The notes: generated by a model from the sequence alone, not told the origin. 64,000 nucleotides of DNA from Trichomonas tenax (GCA_023091735.1 JALKBU010000173.1:1-64000), one strand, 5' to 3'; positions 21,112 to 32,476 are shown, counted from the stretch's first letter. Program-made: numbers and translations.

Positions 21112-22290
21112 ATGAATACAACACCAAATAGTTTCTCTAAGTCGAACAAAAGCTATTCCTATATGAGCCCGATGAAGACGGTGAAATCGATGTATAAGGA
21201 TGAAATAGAGCAAGAGAAACAAATTACGCTCGATGAAGAACAATATTTAAATGAATTGAAGGAATTTCACGATTGTGCTACAAATCTTGAAGAGGAAACC
21301 AGGGAAATATTTGATGAACAGTTGATTCCGGAAGATTTTCAAATGGATTTTGATTCAATTGTTGAATTAATTTCAAAGTATTCAAATGCTATCGAAAATA
21401 GAAAAAATGAGGCACATAAACAACTTTCAGCAACAAAATTCATTGAACAAGAGGAGGATCAAAATGAAGAAGATCATTTGTTCGAAATTACAAAAGAAAT
21501 TCAAATTCTAGAAGACAAAATACATGAAAATGAAAGCAAACAATCCGAAGAAATCAATTTGCATACAGAATCAAGAAAAATCGAATTAGGACATAGAAAA
21601 GAGAACATTGACTTACACACAAAGCGCATTGATGATGAGATTCTACAATATTCTCAGAAACTTGAAGAAATGGAAAACGAATTATCAAAGTTAAGATCTC
21701 AGCCTAATACAGAAGAAAAACAAGAAGGAACAGACAGAAGTGCAGATGATGCTACATTATCTGAGTTAAAATCACAGCTTAGCGAAGTTAATTCAAATAT
21801 CGAAAAAAAACAAGAGTACCAAACCAAAATAAATGAATTAAAGGCCAACAATGAGAGAGAAATCGCAAAATTAACAGAAATTTACAATGATTTAGTCAAG
21901 CAAATTGAATCAAAAAATGCAACAGAACTCACAGCAAACAACCAATCATCAGTTGAAGATGTTAATGTTCCTCTCTCAAGTTTACATTCAAAACTCGATT
22001 CACAGAAGTTTTTACTCAATTTTATTGATGCACAGCATTTAACAATCTTACAGAGGAAAGAGAATATCAGACAAAGTTTGAAGGACGTTGAAGTGAGATA
22101 TGAACAACAACATCAAAAGATTCATAATCTCAATGAACTCAAAAACGAATTGAACATAGTTGAAACATCTAACAAGCAAATTCAAGAGCGAATTAACGAA
22201 ATGGAAGCAAAAATTAAACTCAATATCGAAAAAATCAATATATCGCAGCAAGCATCAGAGAAAATCATGAATGGAAGCAAAAAGATATAG
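21112..22290 (+). CDS. Coiled-coil protein, 392 aa
   Basis: A Ser/Asn/Tyr-rich N-terminus (1-25) is followed by an acidic helical region and long coiled coils (about 100-390) rich in Glu, Lys, Asn and Gln. No enzymatic motif or recognised family. It is divergent from the 183-residue coiled-coil gene across a motif-rich promoter. Probably a structural or tethering protein. Confidence 0.8.
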   Translation: MNTTPNSFSKSNKSYSYMSPMKTVKSMYKDEIEQEKQITLDEEQYLNELKEFHDCATNLEEETREIFDEQLIPEDFQMDFDSIVELISKYSNAIENRKNEAHKQLSATKFIEQEEDQNEEDHLFEITKEIQILEDKIHENESKQSEEINLHTESRKIELGHRKENIDLHTKRIDDEILQYSQKLEEMENELSKLRSQPNTEEKQEGTDRSADDATLSELKSQLSEVNSNIEKKQEYQTKINELKANNEREIAKLTEIYNDLVKQIESKNATELTANNQSSVEDVNVPLSSLHSKLDSQKFLLNFIDAQHLTILQRKENIRQSLKDVEVRYEQQHQKIHNLNELKNELNIVETSNKQIQERINEMEAKIKLNIEKINISQQASEKIMNGSKKI

Positions 22291-22428
22291 CTTTGATATC
22301 ACTGCGTTCATTCGAAAGGGATTATAATAAGAATATTATATTAATATCAAATAATATATAAATATCAATAATGTCAGTATAAAATTAAACAAATAACAAA
22401 CAATTTATATTACGATTACTAACAATGA

Positions 22429-22677
22429 TTAACAAAACGCGAAACAATTATTTTGATCTCTTTCTGAAATGCTTTCTAATACTTGGGGTGTTTCTACATC
22501 AATCTCTTCGGTAGAGCGACTGAACCATCTTATAAGAAACAATGAAAGAATTATAAGATTAATTCCAATAATGAATCCAACAATGAAAGATAATGTTGTC
22601 TGTTTCTCGAAGCATTCTTCTGCACTGGAATCGCATATAGAACGTGCATGTATAGGCATACATGCAATGAAAAACAT
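22429..22677 (-). CDS. Small single-pass membrane protein, 82 aa
   Basis: A cysteine-containing N-terminal part (Cys6, 15, 22) is followed by a strong hydrophobic segment at about residues 27-49 (LSFIVGFIIGINLIILSLFL core), a basic RWFSRS stop-transfer sequence and an acidic tail. This looks like a type I or III membrane protein with a short lumenal head. GTGTCACTTTTC lies about 40 bases upstream. It could instead be the remaining C-terminus of a larger surface protein. Confidence 0.5.
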   Translation of the reverse strand: MFFIACMPIHARSICDSSAEECFEKQTTLSFIVGFIIGINLIILSLFLIRWFSRSTEEIDVETPQVLESISERDQNNCFAFC

Positions 22678-23337
22678 TATTTTTTGTTATTTTATAGAAA
22701 GAAGAAATCAAGAAAAGTGACACCAAATTCCGCTCATATGTCACTTTTTAAGAATTTTTATTCTCGTATTCATTTTCTATAGACTTTTTTATGCTATTTT
22801 CAAAGTTAATTTTGATTGAATTCACTTTTTTCAGTTAATTTCACATTTTGATTGAAGTCACATCACTTCTATGTCACCAATGAAATCACCTGAATCATTA
22901 TATTTGATGCGAAAAATAAATTCTCGTGAAAACATTTCAAATCCTGTGACCGATTGATTAAATTCACATTTGGAAATAATCAGTATCATTGCTTTCATCT
23001 CTACGTAATAGCATTTAAGTACGATACTCAGAAACCAGAATCAAAAAAAGTGAAGTATCATTGTTCATTTTATACGAAAGATTCGTCATCACATATTTAA
23101 ATAAAAGTGTTGCTATCGTTGATGTGATGAATAAGTTTTATGCCCTTAATGCATGTAGAAAGAAGATTTTTATTCTGCTAATAAATCTGTTTATTTTCAT
23201 TAATAAAAGATAAGTTCTCCGCACATTATTTGAGATAGAGAAAAACCAATATGAAATTTGGAAAATTCAGCAGATATTGCTGTATTTTCATTCATAATAA
23301 GGGGATATTTGCAATAGGTAAATGATACGAATATATC
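22678..23337. other. Intergenic region
   Basis: AT-rich. No gene is seen. It includes the presumed 3' flank of the dead beta-helix gene. Confidence 0.45.
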
Positions 23338-24222
23338 CTAAATGAAATCATTTCCAATAATGATTGATGAAGTAGATAATATTGTATGACATGTTATTGT
23401 CAAATCATCGATGAAACAATCAGTAAAAGTGAATATTCCGAAGTATTCATTCTTTGAGCTAAATGTTGCACAATTAAGTGAATTCCCAAGAATTGTACTG
23501 TTTTTGATAGTTAGATTGTTTAGCAACATATAAATCGGTCTATATATATTTGAATTTTGGGTGTTATTAATAATATTACAGCAACTATATAAATAGTCCG
23601 AAAATCCATGAACCAAACAGAAGCATTTGTTTGCATGATTATTTTCTAATGATGTGAATCAAACAATTTCATTAGGTTGCGAAAATGTATTATAAATTCC
23701 TGACTATTTGAAAACTAAATTTTTAGTAATATTGGCAGAAATCAAACTAATGTTTCCGCGCTCTAGACTTAGTGTACCAGAGCAATATTCATATGAACCT
23801 AAGCTAATGGTACTATCTGATATTATATTCAAATTTGAATTTCCTGAAGTCAATTCTACATATGCAAACAATACCCATCCATTGATTTTGGATAGTGTTG
23901 AGTTTATTGCACAAAATCTTCTTTGGACTATTGACTCATTGCATTTAAAGAAGATGGCACCGCTATTTCCATTACGAGAGCAGTTTATGAAGAAAGAAGA
24001 TGAATGTAGCAATTTGGGATTACTATTAGAAATGACAACAACACAATCCGAATTATCTTCAAAATGGCTCCAATATATAAAGATACTCAATGGTGATGAC
24101 CGAATTTTGCATATGTTTTGTGGTTTTCGGCAATTTATAATTGGAAGTTCTTCTCCATAGTAAACTTCCCATATTTCAGGTGGAAGGGAGTCATTTTTGC
24201 TCTTAAGATTGTTGAAATATTC
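23338..24222 (-). pseudogene. Dead beta-helix protein gene (paralogue of 46571-47614)
   Basis: Read in a single minus-strand frame, the sequence parallels the intact gene at 46571-47614. Shared landmarks are IWE.YYG near the start, FEDNSD/FEDDSD, the FF.NCSR.GN.G box, SIVQRRFC/SVVQRRFC, and YSCCNIINNTQ/HDCCNVINNTQ. The frame is broken by a TAG at 23704-23706 and a TGA at 23659-23661, with no frameshift needed. The first stop aligns with a Gln of the paralogue. The ancestral start is unclear, so the right boundary is approximate. Part of the opposite strand happens to be open, which is a shadow. Confidence 0.75.
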
Positions 24223-24282
24223 AACTATCCCATTAATATATCACTTGAATATGCTTCTTCACAATATTGAAGGTTATATTTA

Positions 24283-24528
24283 AGGGTCTGCTATGGCCAT
24301 ATATTGGCTCTCAAAATATTCTATGAGATCGACAAAAAAATGTATTTTCCCACAATATAATGCTTGCAAAATAGAAAAATCTAGATTTACAATGATATCC
24401 TGTTTTATGCATATAGAATATACGGCATGATTCATGATCATTTCGCGTTTAAAAATCGATCAATAGTTTAAAACCATTGACTTGAAAAAAAATTTGCCGA
24501 TAGGGGAAGTTTGGCCATAGTGGATCCT
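24283..24528 (+). mobile_element. Mariner-like MITE, copy A
   Basis: A 246-bp element begins AGGGTCTGCTATGGCC and ends GGCCATAGTGGATCCT, so its ends are inverted repeats, and it is flanked by TA on both sides (24281-82, 24529-30), as for Tc1/mariner insertions. It has no coding capacity. A close copy lies at 27873-28112 in the opposite orientation. Confidence 0.8.
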
Positions 24529-24839
24529 TAGGTGATCAAAACAACGGAGATTGCATATCATTGAATCAGAATTTCTTTAAATCATAAGCATTAAACACGC
24601 AAATGTGTAAGCTTTGAGGAAATCACTAAATTTCATTAAGATATCGAATTGTATCATTCTTTGTAACAAAGTGTTATAATATTATGTTGCTCAGATGTTT
24701 TACATTGTGTAATTCGCTTCTGTTTGTTATCAAAGCCGGGAATTGCTTGAAAAGGATTGAAAATATTGATATTTGTTTTATCGCACTGAAACGTTCATTT
24801 TTTGACACTTTTAAAAATTACCACCATTTTTGTTTTCCA

Positions 24840-25466
24840 ATGCATAATTATGGATCATTAGAACTGAATATAAAGGAAACGGCCAAAAAAATTGGATCAA
24901 TGATAGACAACGATACTCTTTTCGAGGTTTTTGAGTTTGAAGATATTATTCAACTTATCAAAGAATCAAAATTAAACATTGATCAGGCAATTTATATCTT
25001 AAACAAGAGCAAACAGTACTTTAATCTAAGTGAGAGGGCTGATATACTTCAACAAATGGATATTGATTATTTTGAAGATGGAAATCCTAATTTTGAAAAA
25101 CTTAATAAATTTATCATCGCTGTTGATGAAATACTCGAAATGAGGTCACCAATTTCAAGATTTATTGGATCATTTACAGAAAGAATCAACGCCTTAGAGC
25201 AGCAGCATCAAGAAGATGCGAGTGATATCAGAGAAAAAGAGGCTTCAATTGCTCAACTTACAACAGAAAATGATAGTTTAAGAAATCGATTAGATAATGC
25301 GGAAGCACAGATCAACGGACAGACTAACACTGTAGAATACCTTCAAAACGACCTGGAGAAGTCAGGGGAAAAGAATAAAGAAATCAAAAGAGAAACTAAT
25401 GTGATCAAAAAAGGACTTAAAAGCACTGAAAGGAATGTTCGAAAGTTTGTTAAAAAATTGTTCTGA
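24840..25466 (+). CDS. Trichomonad coiled-coil protein with helical N-domain
   Basis: The frame is open from 24684, but residues before the ATG at 24840 look non-native, so the start at 24840 (208 residues) is preferred. Residues 1-90 are helical and resemble the short N-terminal helical domain often found in front of ankyrin or coiled-coil regions in trichomonad proteins (FEFEDIIQLIKESKLNIDQA segment). Residues 100-195 form a coiled coil ending in a basic RKFVKKLF tail. No ankyrin repeats follow, so it may be a shortened family member. The two inverted MITE copies flank this gene and the next. Confidence 0.65.
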   Translation: MHNYGSLELNIKETAKKIGSMIDNDTLFEVFEFEDIIQLIKESKLNIDQAIYILNKSKQYFNLSERADILQQMDIDYFEDGNPNFEKLNKFIIAVDEILEMRSPISRFIGSFTERINALEQQHQEDASDIREKEASIAQLTTENDSLRNRLDNAEAQINGQTNTVEYLQNDLEKSGEKNKEIKRETNVIKKGLKSTERNVRKFVKKLF

Positions 25467-26249
25467 AATACACTCAAATTCATGCATGCCAATTGACTGT
25501 ATGAGATTATACACTTGTTTCGATGATATAAAACCTGAAAGCCCATTAATACTTTAAATGATTCATCTTAAAATTGTATTTATGACCGTAAACCTCTTGC
25601 AAACATCTCTCTTATATTTGTGCATAATATATTTCCAGAACAAAAGGATGATTTATACATTTAGGTGAATTTTTCGCTTTATTAATATATAATGAATAGA
25701 TATAATCAAAAGCACAGTGTGTATTTATCTAATAATAGATTTTAAGTTAAAATCAAAGATACAATATCATAGCTCAATATATTAGTACAAATATTCCAAG
25801 CATTAAAAAATATTGGGGTTTATGAATACAGAGTTAGGAGCTGTTTATTTGTCGGTAAGTAAATTGAATGTTAATGAGAAAGGTTGAATCTGTTAATTCA
25901 TTTGATGTTTCAATATTTAATACATAATAGAGTCTTGTAAGTCATGCATTAGATTTTTATTGACGTAGATATTATATTAATGAAGTGTTAAGCTACAATT
26001 CTTAAAAATTTGTTGTCATTCAAAAAATATCACTCGTTATTTTTGATTTCGAAGCGATGAAAATATGTTAAATTGTATATAATAATGGAATGTGCAATAA
26101 AATATATTATTTCGTGTTTATCTCATTATTTGCAATACGTTTCGAAATTTTGTTTAAAGAATATTGAAATATGTAATATTATGGATATAGATATATAAAA
26201 ATTTTGAAGAGCTATAAAAAACGTATTTTGAGCAAAAATAATTTAAAAA
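25467..26249. other. Intergenic region
   Basis: AT-rich, no gene or clear repeat. It includes the promoter of the 26250 gene. Confidence 0.45.
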
Positions 26250-27797
26250 ATGATTGATAACTTGAATGATATTATACAGAACGATAATTTTTTGAAGGCG
26301 GAACTCGATATGAAGTCTGTGATGACTGTGATACAAATGATGAACGTTCACATCAAAAGCCAAGATAATCGAATCAAACTTCTCGAAAAACAGCTCCCGA
26401 ATTTCCTTTTGAAGGAGGTATTCGACAGGGAAAAGGGATTTGTGCAGGTCAGAATGGACCAAATCGAAAATAATGAGCAAGAAAATTCAATGAATATTCA
26501 CGAATTAAAACAAAACATCGAAAAAAATAAAAAGGAAATGAAGAAATATGTTGGCCAGCAGTTTGATTCGTGTCTTTTTCAAATCGGAGTAGAAAAAACA
26601 TCAATTAACGAACAAATACAAAATTTATCTCTTCAAATCGGAGACTTATACAAGCTCTCTAATGAGTCAAAGATTCCTGAAGATGTAATTAGAGGCTTCG
26701 AAGCAATTACAAATCAACAAAAGCAAATTACATCAATGAATAAAAAACTCGAAAGTATGTACGACAAGTATATCGCAATTTCTAAAAACTATGACGAACC
26801 AAAGCAGTCTGAGTCAAAGCAAACGAATGAAATATTATTGGATTCGATTCAAGCAGATATTGACACATTAATGACAAAAGTCGCAAATCTTGAAGAAGAA
26901 ATGCAGAAAAGGTTTATCCGTTATAACGAGGATTATCCTGAACAGGAAGATTCCAAGATTATCGATAGAAATATGCCACAACCAGTTTCTTTCCGCAACA
27001 AAGAACAATCGAATGAAGAAAAAGAGTCAGAACAAATCCAAGCAACAATAGCTTTCGATCCAACTGTTATTGACGATCTAAAACAAAAGTTTGATTCGCA
27101 AGATTCTCTTATTAGTGATTGCCATAGAAAACTCAAACAATTGATCACCAGAATAAGAGTTTTAGAGTCTCATAACAACATTCACGAACCAGCTGCAGAC
27201 TTGCAACGAAGTGTGCAGCCATCAGAGCAAAACTCAGCAATAAGTTCTGCTCTTGAGCTTCAAAAGATGCAAATAGCTCCTCAGTACGATAAGAATGAAA
27301 TTATTTCACTTGTTTCTAACCAAATAAGAAAAGAATTTGATTTTGAAAATTATCAAAAAGCTTGCAGCGATTTAAAGAAAGCAAACGTTCAAACACTAAG
27401 TGCACTCGATAGAAAAGTTGATCGTCAATTCGTAGAACGATTATTCGAAAAATTTAGATCAATTATTAACGGTTTGAATGAAAACGTTTCAACACTCGCT
27501 CAAAGCATTTCAGGATTCGCTTCTGTGAAAGATGTCGAAGAATTGGCAAAAATCGTGAAAAATCAGCAAAATGTCACTCAGTGTGCTGCAGGAAAGAAGA
27601 CTCAAGTTTGCTTATTCTGCGGAAGACCGAGAACATCAGTTACGGGACAAATCAGCAGATCACAAGCAGCCAAACTTGGAATGCCTCCAACAGCGCACAT
27701 CGGGTCAGAAGGAAATGTTATTTATGGTGATATATCACTTGGAAATACACAATCTCAGACATTTAATCCATTGCCACAATTAGGTGCATCACAGTAA
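26250..27797 (+). CDS. DUF4795/QRICH2-like coiled-coil protein
   Basis: This 515-residue protein has coiled coils at about 10-260 and 300-440. The segment LDRKVDRQFVERLFEKF, then LAKIVKNQQN and a CLFCGRP motif near residue 452, match the order seen in DUF4795 proteins, which end their helical domain with a C..C.RP knuckle. Human QRICH2, a sperm-flagellum protein, has this domain. The C-terminal ~60 residues are low complexity (Gly/Gln/Pro/Ser). A flagellar or microtubule role is inferred; assignment is from motif order only. The gene converges with the next one. Confidence 0.65.
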   Translation: MIDNLNDIIQNDNFLKAELDMKSVMTVIQMMNVHIKSQDNRIKLLEKQLPNFLLKEVFDREKGFVQVRMDQIENNEQENSMNIHELKQNIEKNKKEMKKYVGQQFDSCLFQIGVEKTSINEQIQNLSLQIGDLYKLSNESKIPEDVIRGFEAITNQQKQITSMNKKLESMYDKYIAISKNYDEPKQSESKQTNEILLDSIQADIDTLMTKVANLEEEMQKRFIRYNEDYPEQEDSKIIDRNMPQPVSFRNKEQSNEEKESEQIQATIAFDPTVIDDLKQKFDSQDSLISDCHRKLKQLITRIRVLESHNNIHEPAADLQRSVQPSEQNSAISSALELQKMQIAPQYDKNEIISLVSNQIRKEFDFENYQKACSDLKKANVQTLSALDRKVDRQFVERLFEKFRSIINGLNENVSTLAQSISGFASVKDVEELAKIVKNQQNVTQCAAGKKTQVCLFCGRPRTSVTGQISRSQAAKLGMPPTAHIGSEGNVIYGDISLGNTQSQTFNPLPQLGASQ

Positions 27798-27872
27798 TTT
27801 TATTTTGTTTCTTTTTTATTTATTGTTTGTTATTGATTGAACTATCTTTGTTTTATAAAAAATCTTTTATTA

Positions 27873-28112
27873 AGTATACACTATGGCCAAATTTCCCCTA
27901 TCGTCATAAAATTTTTCAAGTCAATGGTTTTAAACTATTGAGCGATTTTTAACCGAGAAATGATCATGAATCATGCCGTATATATGCATAAAACCGGATA
28001 TCATTTTAAATCTAGATTCCTCTATTTTGCAAGCATCAAATTGTGGGAAAATACGTTTTTTGTCGATCTCATAGAATATTTTGAGAGCCTATATTTGGCC
28101 ATAGCAGACCCT
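27873..28112 (-). mobile_element. Mariner-like MITE, copy B (inverted)
   Basis: A 240-bp element, nearly the reverse complement of copy A throughout, flanked by TA at 27871-72 and 28113-14. It fills most of the 338 bases between two convergent genes and ends about 24 bases from the stop codon of the next gene, so it may supply 3' end signals. Confidence 0.8.
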
Positions 28113-28135
28113 TAAATCAAACAACATATTTTATT

Positions 28136-30535
28136 TTATTGGATTTCAAGAATCTGAGTGATTGTTTTATCTGCCAATTCTTGGGCTTCATCATCAATAT
28201 CTTTCGCAGTTTTATCGATGTTGAAACCAAACTTTGATATATGTTCCCATTTCCGCTTTTCTCTTGCCATGAGATAATATCCCGCTTTGAATTTCCTGTT
28301 CTGAAGCAATGCGTCATCAAGAAGTTTCGTTTTCTGATTTTCGTGGGCTTCAATTCTTTGCAATCTGACTTCATTGATTTGTGAGTCTAAGAACAAACCA
28401 TTATTTTCATTGATTTTATCTTGCAGTTCGTTCTGTAATGTAAATATGTTAGTTTTGAGCTGAATGTTTTCTATTTTGAGTTGTTCAAATTCATCTTTCA
28501 ATGATTTAAGTTCTTGGAGATATCCTGAAGATTTTCTGTTTCGTTCATTAAGTTCTTGGGTTACTTCTTGAAGTTTTGATTCAAGAGATGATACATTCTG
28601 ATTTAATGCTTTGTTTTGCGTTGAGTAATAATATAAACTTCTTGGATTCAAGTGAATGTCTTTTGCATTTTCGACATCTTTCTTGAGATCTTCATTTTCA
28701 TTCTTCAATCGATCAATTGTCGCTGTATTTGATAATAACGACGATTTGAGCTCCATATTTTCAGATGCTAATAGCTCTAACTTATTTGTCATGTATTCGT
28801 TGTCTTTAGTGAGTTTTTGTATCTCCTTATACAAGTTATTCATTTGATCGTGCAATTTTGCTTCACTTGTTTTAATTTGGATGTTTTCAGCTGATGTTGT
28901 ATCATTAATCGTTGCAATTTCATCAAGTTTCTTTCTGAGCATTTCATTCTCTTCAATGATATAGTTTTGCTTGACCTGCAATGCCTGAATAGTGTTTTGT
29001 TGATCAGTGATACTTTCGTGATGAACTTTTTCTTTCGTTCTGTTATTTTGTGCCACAGATGATGAAAAAACATCAATAAAGTGCGAACTCTTAGAATAGA
29101 AGTAGTTGAAAACGAATAGCGCTGCTTCTAGTGTAGATTTGTTGGATGATTGCGTGATTATATATGAAATTAATGATAATAAAGGTGTTTCGACAGCAAT
29201 TCGATCGATTTTTGATTCCCAGTTGAGATTATTTGATAAACACTGTATCAATAGTCTGCAAAAGTACAAAGCAGACACTTTTTGATTGTTCTCAATCAAT
29301 CTGAGAAAAATGGTAAAAATTTGATTCGAGTTATAATTCACAAAGACTTTTTCGTTTGTAGAAAGTTCATTGGATAGAATGTATGTCATTGCGATGAATA
29401 GAAGTGATTCTATCATCAAATCACTTAATTTGCTTGTTAATAATTTTGAAATTATGTTTGTAAAAATATCATTATTTGGAAGATGTGCATAGAACTCGAT
29501 ATCATTCATGGATATCACCTGAAGCAGTTGTCTTATTGCTATTATTTCGAAATCGCATTTTGAATTTATTATCTTCTCAAATAATTTTGTAATGTATTTC
29601 GTTTCCTGAATTATATAATATATCGTCTCATAGCAGTTCGTTAGCTCAATGAGTAATTGAACAATATAATAACAATTATATCTTTCATGATTTAATGCGC
29701 ATTTTAGAAGCAACTTCAGATCTGACTTTTCAAGAGAGCATTGATTGGAAAAAGCAACAATTTTGATGATCTTTGTGGCAATAAACACATTTGGTAAGTA
29801 AAATGATTGGCTTTGTAAAGCACGTAAAGCAATTCGTAACGCAAACGCGTATTCGAGATTATGAGGACTTAAGTGTAAACTTACTGCTGTGGATGACAGT
29901 TGAAGATAACAATCTGATGATTTTGTATATTGAGCAATCTTATTAACGAATTCGGAATAATCTTTGCGCATTTTAATCACTATATAAGCTAATTTATGGT
30001 ATTCCAGACAAACTGCGTATATTGCACAAGCCCAGGCTGCTAATTCTGAAAAATTAAAAATTAATTTAAGATATTCAAACAATGTCTCGCAAGTTTCGTG
30101 TTGCGATATGTATAGTTCTTGTGAAGAAACAATTATATAAATGAATTTAAGTAAAGGAAGGAAATTTTGTGCTTCTTGTTCTAAATATTCGTTTGGATCA
30201 AAATTATCGAAAATTCTGTGTATTAAAGATTCGAATTGAATAGAATTTGCAAGAATATTATGTAATAAAGGATCAATTTGTGTGATTTTGATCAAAAACG
30301 AGATGATTTTTTCATGTATCATTGATTTTGGTGATGTAATCAATTCATAGCCTACTTCTAGAAACAGATCATGAATTAATACAAAGAAATGCTGTGTATG
30401 ATCAAGATTATTCAATAAATACTGCGAAAACTCATCCCAATCTAATAATTCTATGAAAACAGAGAGCCTTTTCTCTTTCTCCCTAATAGGCACAGAACTA
30501 TCAACTAAAAAAGGAATGATATCAAGCAGAAACAT
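28136..30535 (-). CDS. ARM-like plus coiled-coil protein, 799 aa
   Basis: Residues 1 to about 480 are helical with ARM/HEAT-like hydrophobic spacing. Residues 500-770 are a long coiled coil, ending with a short helical tail. This two-part design resembles CIP2A and Uso1/p115 tethers, but no diagnostic motif is visible, so the function is open. There is no signal peptide or membrane segment. The first ATG of the frame is at 30535. Confidence 0.75.
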   Translation of the reverse strand: MFLLDIIPFLVDSSVPIREKEKRLSVFIELLDWDEFSQYLLNNLDHTQHFFVLIHDLFLEVGYELITSPKSMIHEKIISFLIKITQIDPLLHNILANSIQFESLIHRIFDNFDPNEYLEQEAQNFLPLLKFIYIIVSSQELYISQHETCETLFEYLKLIFNFSELAAWACAIYAVCLEYHKLAYIVIKMRKDYSEFVNKIAQYTKSSDCYLQLSSTAVSLHLSPHNLEYAFALRIALRALQSQSFYLPNVFIATKIIKIVAFSNQCSLEKSDLKLLLKCALNHERYNCYYIVQLLIELTNCYETIYYIIQETKYITKLFEKIINSKCDFEIIAIRQLLQVISMNDIEFYAHLPNNDIFTNIISKLLTSKLSDLMIESLLFIAMTYILSNELSTNEKVFVNYNSNQIFTIFLRLIENNQKVSALYFCRLLIQCLSNNLNWESKIDRIAVETPLLSLISYIITQSSNKSTLEAALFVFNYFYSKSSHFIDVFSSSVAQNNRTKEKVHHESITDQQNTIQALQVKQNYIIEENEMLRKKLDEIATINDTTSAENIQIKTSEAKLHDQMNNLYKEIQKLTKDNEYMTNKLELLASENMELKSSLLSNTATIDRLKNENEDLKKDVENAKDIHLNPRSLYYYSTQNKALNQNVSSLESKLQEVTQELNERNRKSSGYLQELKSLKDEFEQLKIENIQLKTNIFTLQNELQDKINENNGLFLDSQINEVRLQRIEAHENQKTKLLDDALLQNRKFKAGYYLMAREKRKWEHISKFGFNIDKTAKDIDDEAQELADKTITQILEIQ

Positions 30536-30778
30536 TTTTAATGAAAATATTTAAACGTACACATTTTTATAAAATAACCTTATAATCAAATTCTAAAATA
30601 AATTGATTTTTATATACAAAATTCAAAATAGTTCTGTATTATATGAAAATTTTTGAAATATGAAAAGGTAATTAAAATTTTAAATTTGTACTTTGGCTAT
30701 TTTCGACTTGGTATGTGAATAATAGTGATTTTAGGATAGTGTATAAAGAAATATACTATAGAAAGTTCATTTTTTTAA

Positions 30779-32041
30779 ATGGTTCATTCTTTCACATTAA
30801 CATCTAAAGGATTACAAGGTGCTCTTCAAATGCAAATTGCCGAAGATTTCACATTTGTCGTTGGTGGTCACTCCTATTCTACAAGTAGGTTCTTCGCTGG
30901 CTTTATTTCGCCCAAAGTTGCTCAAATGTGTCTTTCAGATCCATTTATCGATAAATTTGAAATCAACATTAATGATGAAACACATCAGTTTCAGAAAATC
31001 ATGAATTTACACAACGGAAATCCTTTAATTTTATCAGATTTAGATGCAGAATACTTTACACTCATCGGGAGTAAACTAGGTAACGATGAAATCATGAAAG
31101 AAGGTATAAGGATTCAAGCAGAAAGAAATTCTTTTACAAAAGAAAATGTTCTTCAAATAATGCAGAATAAAGCTAAATACGATATGAATTATGACGATGA
31201 ACTGAAATTTGTTGCATCCAACTTCTGGGATTTCAACAAAGATGAATTAAAATCAATTGATATTCAAATACTCGAGAAAATTTTATCTAGCAAGCATTTG
31301 AAAGTCGAAAATGAGTCAAGCTTGTTCCATTTTGTGCTCGAAGTTCTTAAAAACAATGAAAATGCAGCAAAAATTTTGTTAAATTATGTTCACTACGAAT
31401 TTCTTCCTAAATCAGATATCGCGCTATTTCTTGAAATAATTCGACCAGAGGATTTAACTGGACCGATTTGGGTATCATTATGCTCAAGATTAGTTAATAC
31501 ACCAGAATCTTCATCTAACTCTAAATCTGCTGAAATATTTGTGCCTTTTGATAAGAAGGATCCATTGAATGGAATATTTGCAACTCTTGCAGCCCAAAAT
31601 GGAGGAAATGTTTATGAAAAGAAAATTATTGATGTGAGCGCTTCTTCTTCGGAGCATAATTTACCATATTACGTTGTATCACCTGATCTTCAAGATTATT
31701 GGTATTCAGAAGAAGAGAAAGATCCTTGGATAATGTTTGATTTCAAGACAAGACAAATAAAGCCAACGAGTTATACCCTGAAAACATTTAATTGCGGTGA
31801 AGGATACAGTCACCTCAAAAATTGGGTTGTTGAAGGCCTAAAAGAGGATGGAATTTGGGATTTATTAGATACGCAAACAGACAATCAAGCTCTGAATAGA
31901 GCACGAGCATTAATAACTTTGGATTTCAATGCTGTTAGATATTATAGGAAACTGAGAATCAGAATGACCGGGAAAAATCACTTTAACGGAAACTATTTAT
32001 GCCTGCAGAGAGTGGAGTTCTTCGGACATCTTCTGCAATAA
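30779..32041 (+). CDS. BTB-BACK-F5/8 type C domain protein
   Basis: In this 420-residue protein, residues 15-115 look like a diverged BTB domain (DFTFVVGGHSYSTSRFFAGFISP), 130-225 a BACK-like helical region, and 270-420 a discoidin/F5/8C beta-sandwich (WIMFDFKTRQIKPTSYTLKT, LKNWVVEG, FFGHL). BTBD9-like proteins share this order and often act as cullin-3 adaptors, although the BTB here is diverged. The sense upstream sequence has TCATTTTTTT directly before the ATG, an initiator-like string. Confidence 0.8.
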   Translation: MVHSFTLTSKGLQGALQMQIAEDFTFVVGGHSYSTSRFFAGFISPKVAQMCLSDPFIDKFEININDETHQFQKIMNLHNGNPLILSDLDAEYFTLIGSKLGNDEIMKEGIRIQAERNSFTKENVLQIMQNKAKYDMNYDDELKFVASNFWDFNKDELKSIDIQILEKILSSKHLKVENESSLFHFVLEVLKNNENAAKILLNYVHYEFLPKSDIALFLEIIRPEDLTGPIWVSLCSRLVNTPESSSNSKSAEIFVPFDKKDPLNGIFATLAAQNGGNVYEKKIIDVSASSSEHNLPYYVVSPDLQDYWYSEEEKDPWIMFDFKTRQIKPTSYTLKTFNCGEGYSHLKNWVVEGLKEDGIWDLLDTQTDNQALNRARALITLDFNAVRYYRKLRIRMTGKNHFNGNYLCLQRVEFFGHLLQ

Positions 32042-32476
32042 CTATATTAGAATAAATTGTGTTTATTTTGCTTCAAGCTATGAATTAAGGTTCACAGATA
32101 AGTTCTTTTTAACTGTGATACAACTGCGAAAATGTACATTTTCATTTTGTTATATAAATGCAAGTACAGATATCGTTTATGGAGTTAATGTTTGTCCATC
32201 CAAAAGTATGATAAAACACGAGTTTGCATGATTAAAGCAATTCGTCAAATATTAAATCTGTATAAAGACCTTTGATTGACATCATAGATCCCAGTTGAAA
32301 TGAAATGCAGCCTATTATTGTTATTCTGGTTAATTTTGGATATCTCAATTGTTCATTTGGTTGCGTTCAGTCAAAAATTATTGATAAAACAAATCTCTAT
32401 TTTCTTCGAATATACTAGTTAAATATATACATTTATATATATGGAACCTCAATAGCGCCGTTTATCATGGAGCAAT
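32042..32476. other. Intergenic region
   Basis: AT-rich DNA between the BTB gene and the 3' end of the dead ankyrin gene. No gene is seen. Confidence 0.45.

Noticed and set aside
23708..24160. 150-codon plus-strand frame
   Set aside because: It lies opposite the dead beta-helix gene, whose paralogue shows the minus strand is the coding one.
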